From Panopea generosa (taxonomy: Eukaryota > Mollusca > Bivalvia > Adapedonta > Hiatellidae), in assembly GCA_029582155.1 (NCBI GenBank), contig CM055902.1:11194541-11258540 (forward strand): 64,000 bases of DNA, given 5' to 3'. The notes below the pieces were generated by a model, which was given only the letters and a program-made list of their open reading frames with translations, was not told the DNA's origin and ran no database searches. Both the position numbers and the translations under genes were made by a program. Position 1 is the stretch's first letter. Each line of letters opens with the position of its first letter. Below, in pieces: positions 47,501 to 58,189 of this stretch.

Positions 47501-50500
47501 TAGAGCATACATGGGATTGCTTTGAAAGAATTAAGTACAGTTTGTTTCATTATTTTGCCAAATTGAAGAGTTACAGCATGTAGGGAAATAACTTTTGACC
47601 CTTACTAAAACAGTTTTCAATGCTTATTACTTACAGTTGAAATATAAATATATATAATAGAAATTTACCATGAGCTATGAAGCCAAGAGAACCAAAATTA
47701 TAATATAATAAACAAGAGAGCCAAGATGGCCTTATATCGCTCAACTGACTGACCTTGAGTCACCCAACTTAAGTAGATTATATTATAATACATGTACACT
47801 CAAAATTCCAGAAAAACGAGATGGGTGAGTAGTTAGAATTTTGATTTGTTTTGAAGATGTAACAAATGCGAAGAGAGTTCAAACTTGGTAGAGGTTCACC
47901 CGTGGTAAATGTCAGTGAAAAATCAGGTCAGTAGATTCTGACAAGAAGGCTTTTGAAGTTTTTACTATAACTGCCTATATAGTGAACTAGCACTTCACTG
48001 TGGCGGTCATGTTTTTTAACAAATCACAACGGTTTAAACAAACCTGGTAAAGGGTCACCCAAGGAACGTTTCTGCGAAATTGTTTTAAAATTGATCTGGT
48101 GGTTTCTGACAAGAAGATTTTTTAAGTTTTCAATTCTTAACAACTTTACAATTTAATTTTCATTTTAGTGTTACGTGCAGGCTTATCTGGGCATTATTAT
48201 ATTGCTATAAAAAGGATAATACTATATCTCATTTCCACATTTCCTTCTTTGCTTAATGTGACATCATCTGGTCAATATATCAGGATAATGACTGGGCTCA
48301 GTTCAATTTAATAATGGGGATGACATAATCTGTTTCAATATAGGTAAGTATTTCATTGTGCAAGCGTATCTAAGTGTGTAATTTGCCTAAATAGAACGAA
48401 AAATTTAGTAAGTTTTTTTTGTGTTTGAATATATTTGGTGTTATATCAATAAATAATACATGGTGGTTTTGCCCAAATGCAAGTTTATGGACTGGACAGC
48501 CAGACCTAGAAAGTTATATGAACCGAAACAAACTGCCCAGTCTAAAACCAGTCTTAAAACCATTTATTATTATGTTAAAAATGCTTACTTGAACAATGTA
48601 TTTCATCTGCACCATTCTCGCAGTTCTTTATACCATCACAGAGGTAGCGACAAAATATAGGAATATCTTCATCACACCAAAACTTGAAATCGCAGCTAGT
48701 TAGGGTTGATGCATGATCTACAAGGATAATAAAATGATTTTCAAACATAAATAATTACAACAGGACCAATGTACTGTTTGGAGTGTATTGGAGTGTAACT
48801 CATACTCTATTAAACGGCTGCACAAAATTGAAATCAGAACAAATGTTTACTCATAGGTAAAAGATAACATGTAAAATGATCAATGTAGATGTAGTTATAG
48901 CAAATCAAAAATTTGAGTTGAGAAAACTCTCAAGTTGAGATGTTTAGTGAAACTGGGGTCAGGCCTTGCACTTTTGAAAAATTTTGAAGAAAAAACCACG
49001 CCTGATAAACCCCTGGGTTGGGGCCAAATTTTACCCCAGGGTCATCATTTGAACTACTTTGAGAGAGCTTTGTGTAAGAATTCTTCACACACAATTCTGT
49101 GAAAATCTGTCAAGTGGTTTCAGAGAAGTTGTTTGAAGCAAAAGTTAACAACGGACAACAGATGAAGGAAGATCACAAAAGCTCATCCTGAACTTTTGCT
49201 CAGATAAACTAACAAAAACATTGCTCAAAGAAAATGCACACACTGATTTATAATCAATGTTCAAACATACCTATATTGTGTACGATGATCTGAAGTGTCT
49301 TGATGGTGATGTTTCCTTCAGAATCTGTTAATATACACCTATAGAAGCCAGAGTCACCAGGTCCTGCTTCCTGAATCTGTAACATTGTTGTTCTCGAATT
49401 TACCTTTAACTGCTGGAATTTCACCTCATGTTCTTGTTTACCTAACACCGAAAACAGAACATATATACATGTATATGTAAACAAACCAGTGTTGATTTTT
49501 GTTTCGGGGGAATGGTAGAGGGTCCCTTCAACAGAGTGTCATAATTATGAAAATCAGGGAATATCAAAACAATACAAATTGTTAAGTAGGTGTGCATATG
49601 TTTAAAACAGCTCCATTGTTTTTAACCTATTGAACAAGCATTCAAGCTTAAATAAGGTTAATTTTTTCTTACATTGTGGGATTTGTGCCGAACTTCGAAA
49701 AATGGCAAAAAAAACCCACTGCAAACTATATAAGGTATAAATTGTTATTTCAATTGTTGTTTTCTGTTCCTGAAAAATAATTTCAAGTTATTCGCAAATG
49801 GTGTGTTACGGAACTGTTTAGATCTTTTAAATCTAACATAATGTAGAAATTCTCTTGTTATGCAGCATCAAGATAAAGTACCAGAATATGTAAACACCTA
49901 CCTGATGCCTTCCATCAAGATAAAGTATATATGTTAACACCTACATGATGCCTTCCATCAAGATAATGTGTATATGTAAACACCTACCTGATGCCTTCGA
50001 TCAAGATAAAGTATATAAGTAAACATCTACCTGATGCCTTCCAGCGCAGCGAGTACGGAGAATTCATGTTGTCTATGGTACAATTTGCCTGAACTCTTTC
50101 CCCCACCATAACATTGACATGGGCTGGCTGGATTTTTAGTTTCTGCTGCCCAGGAACTTTAAGAATATAATTTAAATACGGTTGAATCATTTAGAAGATT
50201 TTAAATTAGCGAGATGCTTTTGAATATACTTAAAATTTCTATTAAATGTTCATGCAGGACATTCAATTTCTCAAAGGAGGTGGGTATGAGGCTCTTTATA
50301 AGAGATGAAAACAGGTTTGCAGAAAAAGTCATTTTAAATATAGATGCTTGCTGTCAATTATTGCACTAATACTTTAACAGTATGCAATTGGAATCACACA
50401 AAAAGATTAAGAAAAATCAAGAAACGTCACTGGTAAGTGCCACAATCCCCCAAATGGTCTGTGAAATTAACAATATATTTTATAACAGGTAGGGATTTAA

Positions 50501-53500
50501 ATGTATCCATAAATATCAAAAGTAATGGACTGATGCTTCAGACTAGACACAAGTTCATGTTTTTTACATTAAAGTATGACCTTGACCTTTGTGTGACCTG
50601 TTAAGGTCTGGGTATTTCTACCTACAGGTAAATGTAGGTGACACATCATCATGACATGTTGATCACTTGTGTGAAGATATTTGAAAATACCTCCATGTAA
50701 GACAAAGTTACAAACCAGACATGAAATATCAAACAAACTGAAAGTGTGACCTTGACCTTTGAGGTAAGGATCTGAGTCTTACATGCGACACATCATGTCA
50801 AATTGATCAATTGAGCCAAGTGTTTTTGAAATCTATGAATGTATGACAAAAGTTAGACAGGACTTGAAATCTCAAACAGATGCAAAGTGTTGTCAAACAA
50901 ACTCAAAGTGTGACCCTGACATTTGCGGTACGGGTCAAGCCGTCTTACGAGACATGTCGTCATATCATCTGGATCAATTGAACCAAGATAAATCCCTTCA
51001 TATAAGACAAAGCTACATGAAATATCAAACAAATTGACAGTGTGACCTTGACCTTTGAGGAAAGGTTGTGGGTGACCGGTCTTGCACACAACACTTCATC
51101 ATGTCATGTTGATCAATTGAGCCAAGTGATTTTGAAATCCATCCATGTATGACAAAAATACTCTGAGACCGGACATGAAATCTCACTAAGACTCAAAAAT
51201 GTTGTCGAACAAATTCAAAATGCAGTGTCTTTCTTTCACTATTTTGGGAAGATGACCAATACCCTTGGAATTGGGAATTTAAGCAGCATTTTCATTAACA
51301 TTGCGAAACTTTTGCATTAAGTATATTTGTTCAACTTGTTCAATTTGTTAAAAGCTCATTAAACTTCAGAAATGGTCATTTTTATTCTTCCAGATGATAG
51401 AATACATGTTTATTTGATCACTGACAGACTTTGCAAACAAAAAAAATAAATATAAAGCACATTATTAGTACATAATTAAGAACGGGTTTTGTTTACAAAT
51501 TAATGTTCGTCTCTTTCTGATAAACACCTTCGGCAGAAAAAGGGGAGTTACGAAGCTTGTTTGAAAATGCGTCGGTTGGTAAGATTTACTAGACCAAACT
51601 AGTGTTCCATACTCATTGTTTTTCAGTGCATACAAATAATATAATGCGTACTACGTTCGATACAGTTTTATTGCACACATCAATATATCTATTAAAAAAA
51701 AAGAAAACCCAATAACGATACATAATATTAGTGAAGCCATAATTTTTCTAATCTTGTTAATGAACCTCTTATCTAACGGTCTTAATCCGCACACTACCAC
51801 TGCAGTATTCATTTGTGTACTTCCGAACATTGGCGGAGGTACAGTTGGAAAGCATCCGAGTCATTACAGAATTACAAAAATGTAAACAAAAGCTAAAAGT
51901 GCGGTCCTCTCGTCTACGAAATACACATTTCGACCAAAGTTTTTTATTTTCTCAATTTAATAAAAACAGTCACTAAGGGGTCTACAGGAATGGTTTTATT
52001 AATACTTTAAACACATTTAATTACAATCATTTTTGTATTATCAATATGTGTGCATTTCGGAAGTTTAATAAGGCTTTAATATGTGTACACTTGCCTCTCT
52101 GGCCATTTAATTCAAGAATCAATTTCATACTAAATTCAAAACAGGGAAAACTTTGTTTATTTTATCAAGGAGCTATGGCAAGTTTCAATTTACAATTATT
52201 GAAGCTTTCAAATGGAAATTTTTACCACTCAATTGGGAAAAAAAGATACTTTTTGCCACTGGAAATATGACCCAATAACAGCCATAGAAATGGCTGGGAA
52301 AAAACCCACTGAAATGTGACCTTAACTTTTAAGGTGTGGGTCTTATAACAACATGTCGTCATGTCATACTGATGAATTGAGCCAAGTGTTTTGCAATTGA
52401 TCCAAAGGTGACAAAGTTATAGACTAGAGCTAAATCTCAAACAGACGGAAAGTGTTGTCAAACAAAGTTAAAGTGTGACCTTCACCTTTGAATTGGGAGT
52501 TATGTGCGGCACATCATCATTTTATGTGATCATTTATAGCAAGTATTTATAAAGTTCATCCATGCATGACAAAGTTACAGGCCAGATATGAAATATTGGA
52601 TGGAAGGAAAGATGGACACTGGGATCACTATATGCCACCCCAAAAATTTGGGGAAGGGCATAAAAAGTCTCACTGCAACTAAAGATAAAAGTTCACTACG
52701 AGTAACAGCGAATGTTTCCAAGTATGTATATATGTGTTTTCAATGGCTAACATATTTCAAATTTTGAGTACAATGTATTTTTTATAAAAATGTATATCCT
52801 ATACTTTTGTTCAAATAAGACCAAATAAGTGGCATAAAAACAATACCAAAGTTATAATTATTTGTTATGGTCAACTTATACAGACAGTACTCAAATAACA
52901 ATGTTGAAAACAAGATATTTTATTTTTATGCTGTGAAACATCAATGATCATAGTTTATTTTCTGCCAATAATTAATTACTTAATTTAAAGTACCGGAAAA
53001 ATAAATAATATATTTTCAATTTCAGCTACATTTTCATCTTTAATTTGATAATGCTGGTAGTGCCACCTATCCCCAGCAATATTTTCTAGACTAGCTTGGC
53101 AGTTCTAGACACACTTCATTAGAGCAGTGATGTAATAACAAAGACAGACAGATCCTTCTTCCGTTATAGTTGCTATTTATAAACTGACACACAACTGACC
53201 TCCTACAGTCATGTGATCAAATTATAATGTCAACGTCACCATTGTAGGTGCGCACAACCTCACCCTTTCAGAGATAATGATCACAATCTATAGGTGTTTA
53301 CATGCTACTGCGACAAGCACTTGTTGCTGCGAGTCTCATTATTAAGTCACTGATTAGAGAGACCTGTGCCCATCAACAATAAAAGGAGTATGCGCAAGTG
53401 TCTGTAGATGTGTGTATACGCTTGTAACAGTAGTTGTGGCTTAGTCTGCATCTGAACCAGGAGGTTGCAATATCGTGAAATAAATTATTATGCTTGTGTA

Positions 53501-53975
53501 AGAATTCAAAGTACTTGGAAATTGTTTGAAATATATATACATAATTACGTTAATTGTTTTATATATTCATACCAATTTAAAATAAAACTTTGTATTGTTG
53601 TTTTTTTTATGGAAAATTCACAAAGGAAAACTGAAAATCAGAAATTGCAAACTGTGCAGTAATGTGTAATCATTTGTAACAAAAGAAATTCCAAAGGTCA
53701 GTATGCAGCCAAACCAACAAAACTGTTTTCAGTGGCATCGTTCATATACTGATAAATATATGCCCCGTGGTGTGGCGTGGGATGCCAAGATGATTGCCTG
53801 ACCCCTTACATGGGCATGTTTATTTATTGTGATAAAATGGCTCGAAACGATAAAAAATAGCAAAAAAGAAGCGGAAAAATATATTCTAACTACATAACTT
53901 ACAACATGAAACTATTTTCAAAGTAAAAACTGCATAAATAGTGGCAAAGTACGCCACAAATGCCGAGAACTCCAT
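43510..53975 (-). CDS. Six-exon gene: secreted-signal, Ig, two LDLa, TM, PPxY-tail receptor (563 aa)
   Basis: Type I membrane protein assembled from six exons: 53975-53903, 50156-50031, 49441-49271, 48717-48589, 45336-45217, 44582-43510 (1692 nt with stop). All five introns are phase 1 with GT..AG ends and the frame holds throughout. Order: signal peptide 1-24; Ig domain ~33-123 (C50, W63, DSGFYRC with C102); LDLa1 132-165; LDLa2 170-205; TM ~228-254; basic stop-transfer ([11 protein letters not shown]); tail to 563 with PPSY (335-338) and PPEY (356-359), which are WW-domain ligands typical of NEDD4-family ubiquitin-ligase adaptors. LDLRAD3, LDLRAD4 and PMEPA1 share the TM plus PPxY-tail plan (the first two with LDLa), but I recall no Ig domain in them. 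Probable role: surface receptor regulated by ubiquitination (inference). I do not recognise a named orthologue. Confidence 0.85.
44583..45216 (-). other. Intron 5 of the Ig-LDLa gene, with a SINE fragment
   Basis: About 44860-45030 on the minus strand matches the SINE at 47240-47440 ('gcaggtttgatctccagttc' with a B-box-like ggtttgatctcc, and 'acttgagagtggttcatata' with 'agctttgagcttt'). Confidence 0.6.
45217..45336 (-). CDS. Exon 5: LDL-receptor class A domain 2
   Basis: 120 nt, phase 1-1, acceptor gatcaag, donor TCAG|gttaga. Classical LDLa text [20 protein letters not shown] then [11 protein letters not shown], with the complete D-x-S-D-E calcium-binding motif. Confidence 0.95.
45551..46766. 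mobile_element. 1216-bp DNA transposon (non-autonomous) with 5-bp target duplication
   Basis: Left end CAGGGCTCGAATTTAA and right end TTAAATTCTAGCCCTG are inverted copies (15 of 16 match). Both are flanked by an exact taatc (45546-45550 and 46767-46771). Inside the ends 'cactcgccactcgcaaaatg' and 'ggccaaaattgccagtgcac' are subterminal repeats. No transposase ORF. CAGGG termini recall hAT elements and the 5-bp duplication the hAT5 group, but the superfamily is inferred. Lies in intron 4 of the Ig-LDLa gene. Confidence 0.85.
47240..47440 (-). mobile_element. tRNA-derived SINE in intron 4
   Basis: On the minus strand the head 'ggggccgttgtgtagatatt' and 'gttggccactcgcgt' leads to a B box (ggttccattcc) and a body ending 'cataaaagcttcgagctttt' and 'aatgaataagttt'. 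A related fragment is at 44860-45030. Confidence 0.65.
47700..48140. repeat. Dispersed bivalve-type repeat in intron 4
   Basis: Starts 'aacaagagagccaagatggc' then 'cttatatcgctcaactgac' and contains two ~140-bp similar halves ('gtagaggttcacccgtgg', 'gtaaagggtcacccaagg'; 'agtagattctgacaagaag', 'ggtggtttctgacaagaag'). The opening text is familiar from many bivalve introns; not searched. Confidence 0.6.
48589..48717 (-). CDS. Exon 4: LDL-receptor class A domain 1
   Basis: 129 nt, phase 1-1, acceptor ccttgtag, donor TCAA|gtaagc. Six cysteines in LDLa order (C132, C138, C146, C150, C156, C165): [29 protein letters not shown] in part. The calcium cage is partly altered (ENGADE instead of the usual D-x-SDE), so binding may be weak. 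The other two frames are closed within 30 nt of the acceptor. Confidence 0.9.
48960..49200. repeat. Dispersed repeat in intron 3
   Basis: Shares 'tgtttgaagcaaaagttaac' and 'gatcacaaaagctca' with 41090-41145. Confidence 0.6.
49271..49441 (-). CDS. Exon 3: C-terminal half of the Ig domain
   Basis: 171 nt, phase 1-1, acceptor ggtgttag, donor G|gtatgt. Carries the diagnostic GDSGFYRC (D96-C102) and a final strand [14 protein letters not shown] sequon in EGNIT. Confidence 0.93.
49862..50045 (-). repeat. 43-bp minisatellite spanning the exon 2 donor site
   Basis: Four copies, 43 bp apart, of the block from 'aaggcatcaggtag' to 'actttatcttgat'. Donor-like GT sites fall after 50031, 49988, 49945 and 49902. 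The first is the one used in the model above, the second and fourth are full tcag|gtag donors, the third is mutated to tcat|gtag. Confidence 0.9.
50031..50156 (-). CDS. Exon 2: N-terminal half of the Ig domain
   Basis: 126 nt, phase 1-1, after acceptor ttcttaaag. Contains the B-strand Cys (VQANC, C50) in an N-C-T sequon and the core Trp (SLRWK, W63). Its donor (catcag|gtagat) is the first of four tandem copies of a 43-bp repeat. Confidence 0.9.
50560..51190. repeat. Dispersed repeat with internal ~150-bp periodicity
   Basis: Repeats 'gtgaccttgacctttgagg', 'cacatcatgtca', 'gatcaattgagccaagtg', 'atgacaaagtta', 'gaaatctcaaac' at ~50578, 50748, 50908 and 51040. A relative is at 52310-52670. Lies in intron 1. 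The 'gtgaccttgacc' theme is common in bivalve genomes (from memory). Confidence 0.7.
51191..52299. other. Intron 1 sequence, nothing recognised
   Basis: AT-rich. No ORF or repeat I can name. Confidence 0.45.
52300..52680. repeat. Second copy of the 'gtgaccttgacc' dispersed repeat
   Basis: Shares 'aattgagccaagtgtttt', 'gaaagtgttgtcaaacaaa', 'catgacaaagttacaggcca' with 50560-51190 and ends 'ggggaagggcataaaa'. Confidence 0.7.
52681..53902. other. 5' part of intron 1
   Basis: No gene recognised on either strand. Confidence 0.4.
53903..53975 (-). CDS. Exon 1 of Ig-LDLa gene: start codon and signal peptide
   Basis: ATG at 53975 is preceded in frame by TGA two codons upstream, which fixes the start. 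It encodes [20 protein letters not shown] then IVSC, a hydrophobic signal peptide, and stops at a consensus donor (T|gtaagt) in phase 1. Joining to exon 2 gives Phe25-Pro-Gly. A four-codon upstream ORF (ATGGCTGCAAAATGA) lies ~35 nt before the ATG. This exon was found by looking for a phase-1 signal-peptide exon, so it is the least certain of the six. Confidence 0.75.
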
Positions 53976-54059
53976 CTGTCAAGTCACAAAATGTTCATTT
54001 TGCAGCCATTTTTGCGACTGGTTCCCGTATTCAATTTTCTACAAATTAATTACCAACAT

Positions 54060-54800
54060 GGGTTACACTAAATAGCGAAAAGGACTTTTTTTTAGGAAAA
54101 GGAGATTTCTTTATGAAAAGGAGCGATTAAATCAACATTTTTTTTTATTAAATTGCATAGATTTGTTATTTAATGAAAAGAACATAAATAAATAGTACAT
54201 GTGTATTTTTAGAAAATTTCATTGACAAATCAATTTTTATTACCAAAATGAAATCGCCCATGTATAGAAATGGGGAACTGGTTTTAAGAAAACGACTTTT
54301 ATTTTTAAGAAAAGGAGCGATTAAATCAACATTTTCAGAAAATTTCATTGACAACTTAATGTTTTATTACCAAAATGAAATCGTCCATATATAGAAATGA
54401 GGAACTGGTTTTAAGAAAAGGAGCGATTAAATCAACATTTCTTTATTATATTTAATAGATTTGTTATTTTATTGAAAAGAACATTAAATTAATAGTACAT
54501 GCGTATTTTTAGAAAATTTCATTGACAAATTAATGTTTTATTACCAAAATGAAATCGTCCCGGATGATGTATTGAAATGGGGAATTGGTTTTAAGAAAAG
54601 GACTTTTTTTTTAAGAAAAGGAGCGATTAAATCAACATTTCTTTAATATATTTCATAGATTTGTTATTTTATTGAAAAGAACATTAAATTAATAGTGCAT
54701 GCGTATTTTTAGAAAAATTTCATTGACAAATTAATGTTTTATTACCAAAATGAAATCGTCCCGGATGATGTATTGAAATGAGGAATGCAGAATGCATCCG
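54060..54800. repeat. Four-copy ~180-bp tandem repeat upstream of the Ig-LDLa gene
   Basis: 'gagcgattaaatcaacattt' occurs at ~54122, 54316, 54420 and 54621 and 'ttaccaaaatgaaatcg' at ~54240, 54367, 54541 and 54743, with 'tttcattgacaaattaatg' between. The second copy is shortened. It begins ~85 bp upstream of the ATG and so abuts or overlaps the promoter. Confidence 0.85.
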
Positions 54801-54921
54801 ATTTTGATGGTACTCTGGGTCATATTGCGTTGTATTGACTTGTTTCATTTTGAACAGAGTACCTAACAGGAAATTAAAACATATCTTAATACTTAGACTG
54901 GCCTCCTGGCCTCCATAGAGG

Positions 54922-55430
54922 CAAGGAATTGTAGAGAGAAGGAAAGACAATTGGTTGAGATTTTGTGAACGCTCGCATATTCATGCAAAATCTGGCAATA
55001 TCTCGTTTTTAATTATCTTCACTTCCATATATCTCAGGAGCACAAATAAAAAATCTTACACTGCAGAATGAAATTGTCATCAAAACGATACCATTCCCAG
55101 AAATTTGTGTTTAAAATTGTTGAAATACTATTTATTACAAAATGTCTATACTGCAGCTAAAATAACGACAAATTATGATAAATTTTCCTTTTAACCTCAA
55201 TATCTTTAATTCAAGAGCATTTTGCGTGATCGAAACATGTTTAAACATCTAAGATTACATACAACTTACAGTTTGTGTACAGGAAAGCAGTTGCCTGTGA
55301 ATTATGAATGATTAATTTGCAAATTATGAACCCTTCCTGTTCTGTTTCATTAACATATAGTCAGGAGATACAAGTTTTCTATCCTTCTATAAAAGGCAAG
55401 GATTTGTATAGATCTCTATATAATTCCTTG
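54922..55430 (+). mobile_element. MITE-like element, complete copy (copy 2)
   Basis: 509 bp with inverted ends: left CAAGGAATTGTAGAGAGA, right TCTCTATATAATTCCTTG (16 of 18 complementary). 'tagagg' lies just outside both ends, offset by one base on the right. No ORF. Related copies at 10575-10795 and 60362-60825. Confidence 0.8.
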
Positions 55431-55539
55431 GTAGAGGCAAGCCAAAATAAGTGACTTAATTGTTTATATGTCTCTGGTAAAATTAAATTAAAATCCACTG
55501 CAATTGGTCAGCACAGGCGGTCATGTTGGGTGTGAGCGT

Positions 55540-55570
<31 letters not shown>
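55540..55570. repeat. Homopolymer (G)31
   Basis: Uninterrupted G run; length may be inexact in the assembly. Confidence 0.95.
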
Positions 55571-55571
<1 letters not shown>

Positions 55572-55754
55572 ATAAGCATGTCCGTTTAACAGTCTTTAAC
55601 GGGAGTATATCAGGAAAAAAACGCTATAAATGTATAAAAAAATAAAATTATTTTTAAAATGGATAAAACGCATCTGACTATCATAAATAAAGACAATCCC
55701 AATGGTTTGGTATGTCAAATCCACCAAAACGTGACGAAATCGATATTTAATAGA

Positions 55755-56095
55755 TTCACGGTCAGGGAACTCTGTCACAACGTAGAATGATTCGCGTCGA
55801 CAGTTTGTCACAGATTCACGTCGACAGTATCATTGTTTTGTAAATTTTGTCACAGTTGCTTGTCGATAGCGGGGACATAATCGCTGATATGTTTTTATAA
55901 TCAAATGTATGAAGTATATGTTTGACATTCCGGGGAATGTAGTGTATTATAAGTAAAATACGATCAAATTGAACATCTGATTATGAATATTTCTTAAAGT
56001 TTAAATTTTTTAAAATGTCACAGGTTTGTGACGACAGAGTAACGGAGGCGTGTCGATCCTTATTTAAATGTCACGGATTCAGTGTCAATAGTTTT
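55755..56095 (+). repeat. Left arm of a long-range inverted repeat, built of a short degenerate motif
   Basis: Contains 'cacggtcagggaactctgtc' continuing 'acaacgtag', a perfect 29-nt inverted match to 58644-58672, and 'tgtcacaggtttgtg' and 'tttaaatgtcacggattc', matched inverted at 58225-58262. The arm itself repeats a ~22-nt theme: tgtcacagattcacgtcgac, tgtcacagttgcttgtcgat and similar. Confidence 0.75.
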
Positions 56096-57475
56096 AACAT
56101 CGTAGAATAGTGCAACCCTACGCCATTACTGCCATTTACACTTCGAGTCTCGTACAGAGGCTGTCCGGTATATAGTTTTAGAGCATTATCGTTATGTTAC
56201 GGATTATGTTTGTGAAAGTTAGAACCGACACACAGAAGCAAAACAATACCTCGATACTTACAACCCAATAGCAATAGTTATGTTTCGTGAGACTTGCGCT
56301 GGTAGTTTAAAACTCTACATATAACGAATCATTTTAGGGAAAATTGTCACTTTTATACGTATTTCCATATTTACGTTTTGAGTGATGTATTTATCCAGCT
56401 CATCAATTGAGTCATGTCTTGTCCTCAATTAACTGCCCAAGTTTGAGACTTAAAATCTTCCGTTATTCTCCATTATTCGTTTTCTTTTATCTAACAAATA
56501 AGAAATTTAATTAAGATTTGAACTTGTAACTTTTTCAAACTTTTCTGGATTAATAAAACACAACACATATGGTAACGTTATATTCGTTTTTTTATGAAAT
56601 AAAAAAACAAAATGTACACAAAAACTACCATGGTCTACAGGGGAAAACATCAAAGACAAGTGAGGGTAACGTGAATACCCGCAAGTATACTTGGGATTCT
56701 GGAGATGTGCTTATTTACACATGTCAATGTATCGTACATTTGACCCACACCAACAAAAAAATAAATCTTGTATTTATGTGTTTTATACGTTTTATATGAG
56801 TATATGATCATTTGAAGGTAAAATATGTTGTAATGCTATCTTATATATAGGCCCTACTCAGCAAAACAAAAACGTACCTCTTTTTTATAACTGCTCTGTC
56901 TTTGTTTCATGCCCAATGTACATGTATTTTTTTACCTTGGCGATGTTGAGATCATATGTACCGTGTACATAGATAGCACTCAGTGTCCAGAACATTCATT
57001 TCCACTTTTTCCACGTGCACATGCAGTCGTCGGACAGGTTTTTCAGTCCACGTCATACGATTCATGCAATAGAGGCCGATTTAATTTTTTTTTTCAACGG
57101 ATGCAACGGATTTCTGAAACGGATGCAATAAAATGATAGTGGGTTAGGTAACGGCCATGGTGCTGTCGCACATATAATGAGCGACTTGAGGCACGTTTCC
57201 GATAAACCTGAACTGTTTACAGTCACCTCGTTAACGGTAAACCTGGAGAGACAAAGACCGGAACAGAACATTGACGTACTTACGTTAGTGTCTGTTGCCA
57301 ACTACATTCGCTGCTGGGCGGCATGGCGTTTCAGTACAGACTATTCGTTACCGTTGGCGTTGTAACTCCCAACTAATCAGAGTAGCGCGGCGCCCATACA
57401 CTAGTACTGGTCAAATAATGACCCGACGTCATATCGCTGCCATGTTTTTATGTGTGCGACGTCATCTGAACTGGC
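56096..57475. other. Noncoding interior of the inverted repeat
   Basis: No recognisable gene. Several 60-90-codon ORFs on both strands at 56909-57672 overlap each other and show no known domain. Confidence 0.4.
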
Positions 57476-57556
57476 AATCTGATCACCTCAGCCATTATGC
57501 TTCGCAACAGTGTATTATACGGAGGATACGGAAATACCCGATGTTTCACGATTGCT
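57476..57556 (+). repeat. Duplicated segment, uninterrupted copy
   Basis: 'ctgatcacctcagccattat' and 'gcttcgcaacag' followed by 'tacggaggatacggaaatac' and 'ccgatgtttcacgattgc'. The same two halves occur at 58806-58838 and 59149-59193, separated by ~310 bp. Confidence 0.8.
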
Positions 57557-57869
57557 GAACTGGAGCTATATGGCAGCTCATGTTCACCAGGCAGTACTTG
57601 ACCCAGGTCAATGTTTTCACATGGCCGGAAGTTTCCCTTGATCCTTGCAAAAATTAAGAATATCTGGGTCATAAAAATGATAATCTCTGTGATTAGGCGT
57701 TGCTACGGTGATCGAGTAATTTGCAAAATGCATTGGTTTTGCGTTACGTTACGTCGAGACGCCGTTAAATTATTGAATACATACCTGCAAATGGTAGATT
57801 GACAAATTCTTACTCAAACTCGATGACCTAAACGTTACATAATGAGTGTCTGATAGTTTGTGACTTTTT

Positions 57870-57995
57870 ATTTTGCCCCCCCCCCCCCGCCCCAACCCAC
57901 CCAACATACACACACACGCGCGTGCACACACACACAAATACACACGCACGCATGCACGCATGCACGCATGCACGCACGCACGCACGCACAAACAC
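57870..57995. repeat. (C)n and (CA)/(ACGC) microsatellite
   Basis: A C run (57876-57888) followed by cacacacgcgcg and gcacgcatgcacgcatgcac repeats. Confidence 0.9.
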
Positions 57996-58189
57996 ACACA
58001 CAGGAAAGAAGTTAACATCTACTGACAGTCATGACATTTAATGTAAAATGAAATGTTTTATTTTCGAAAATCTGAGCTGTTTCATTGGTGGCTGAGAAAG
58101 GACATCTAATCAATGATAGGCCTTCATCCAGATCACAATACAGCGAGGAATCTTAGACAAAAGATATGTCCATTTCTGCCAATAGTGTC

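Noticed and set aside
57062..57672. Overlapping ORFs on both strands with arginine-rich text
   Set aside because: No domain, no splice-consistent structure; part of the sequence is repeated at 59149-59193.
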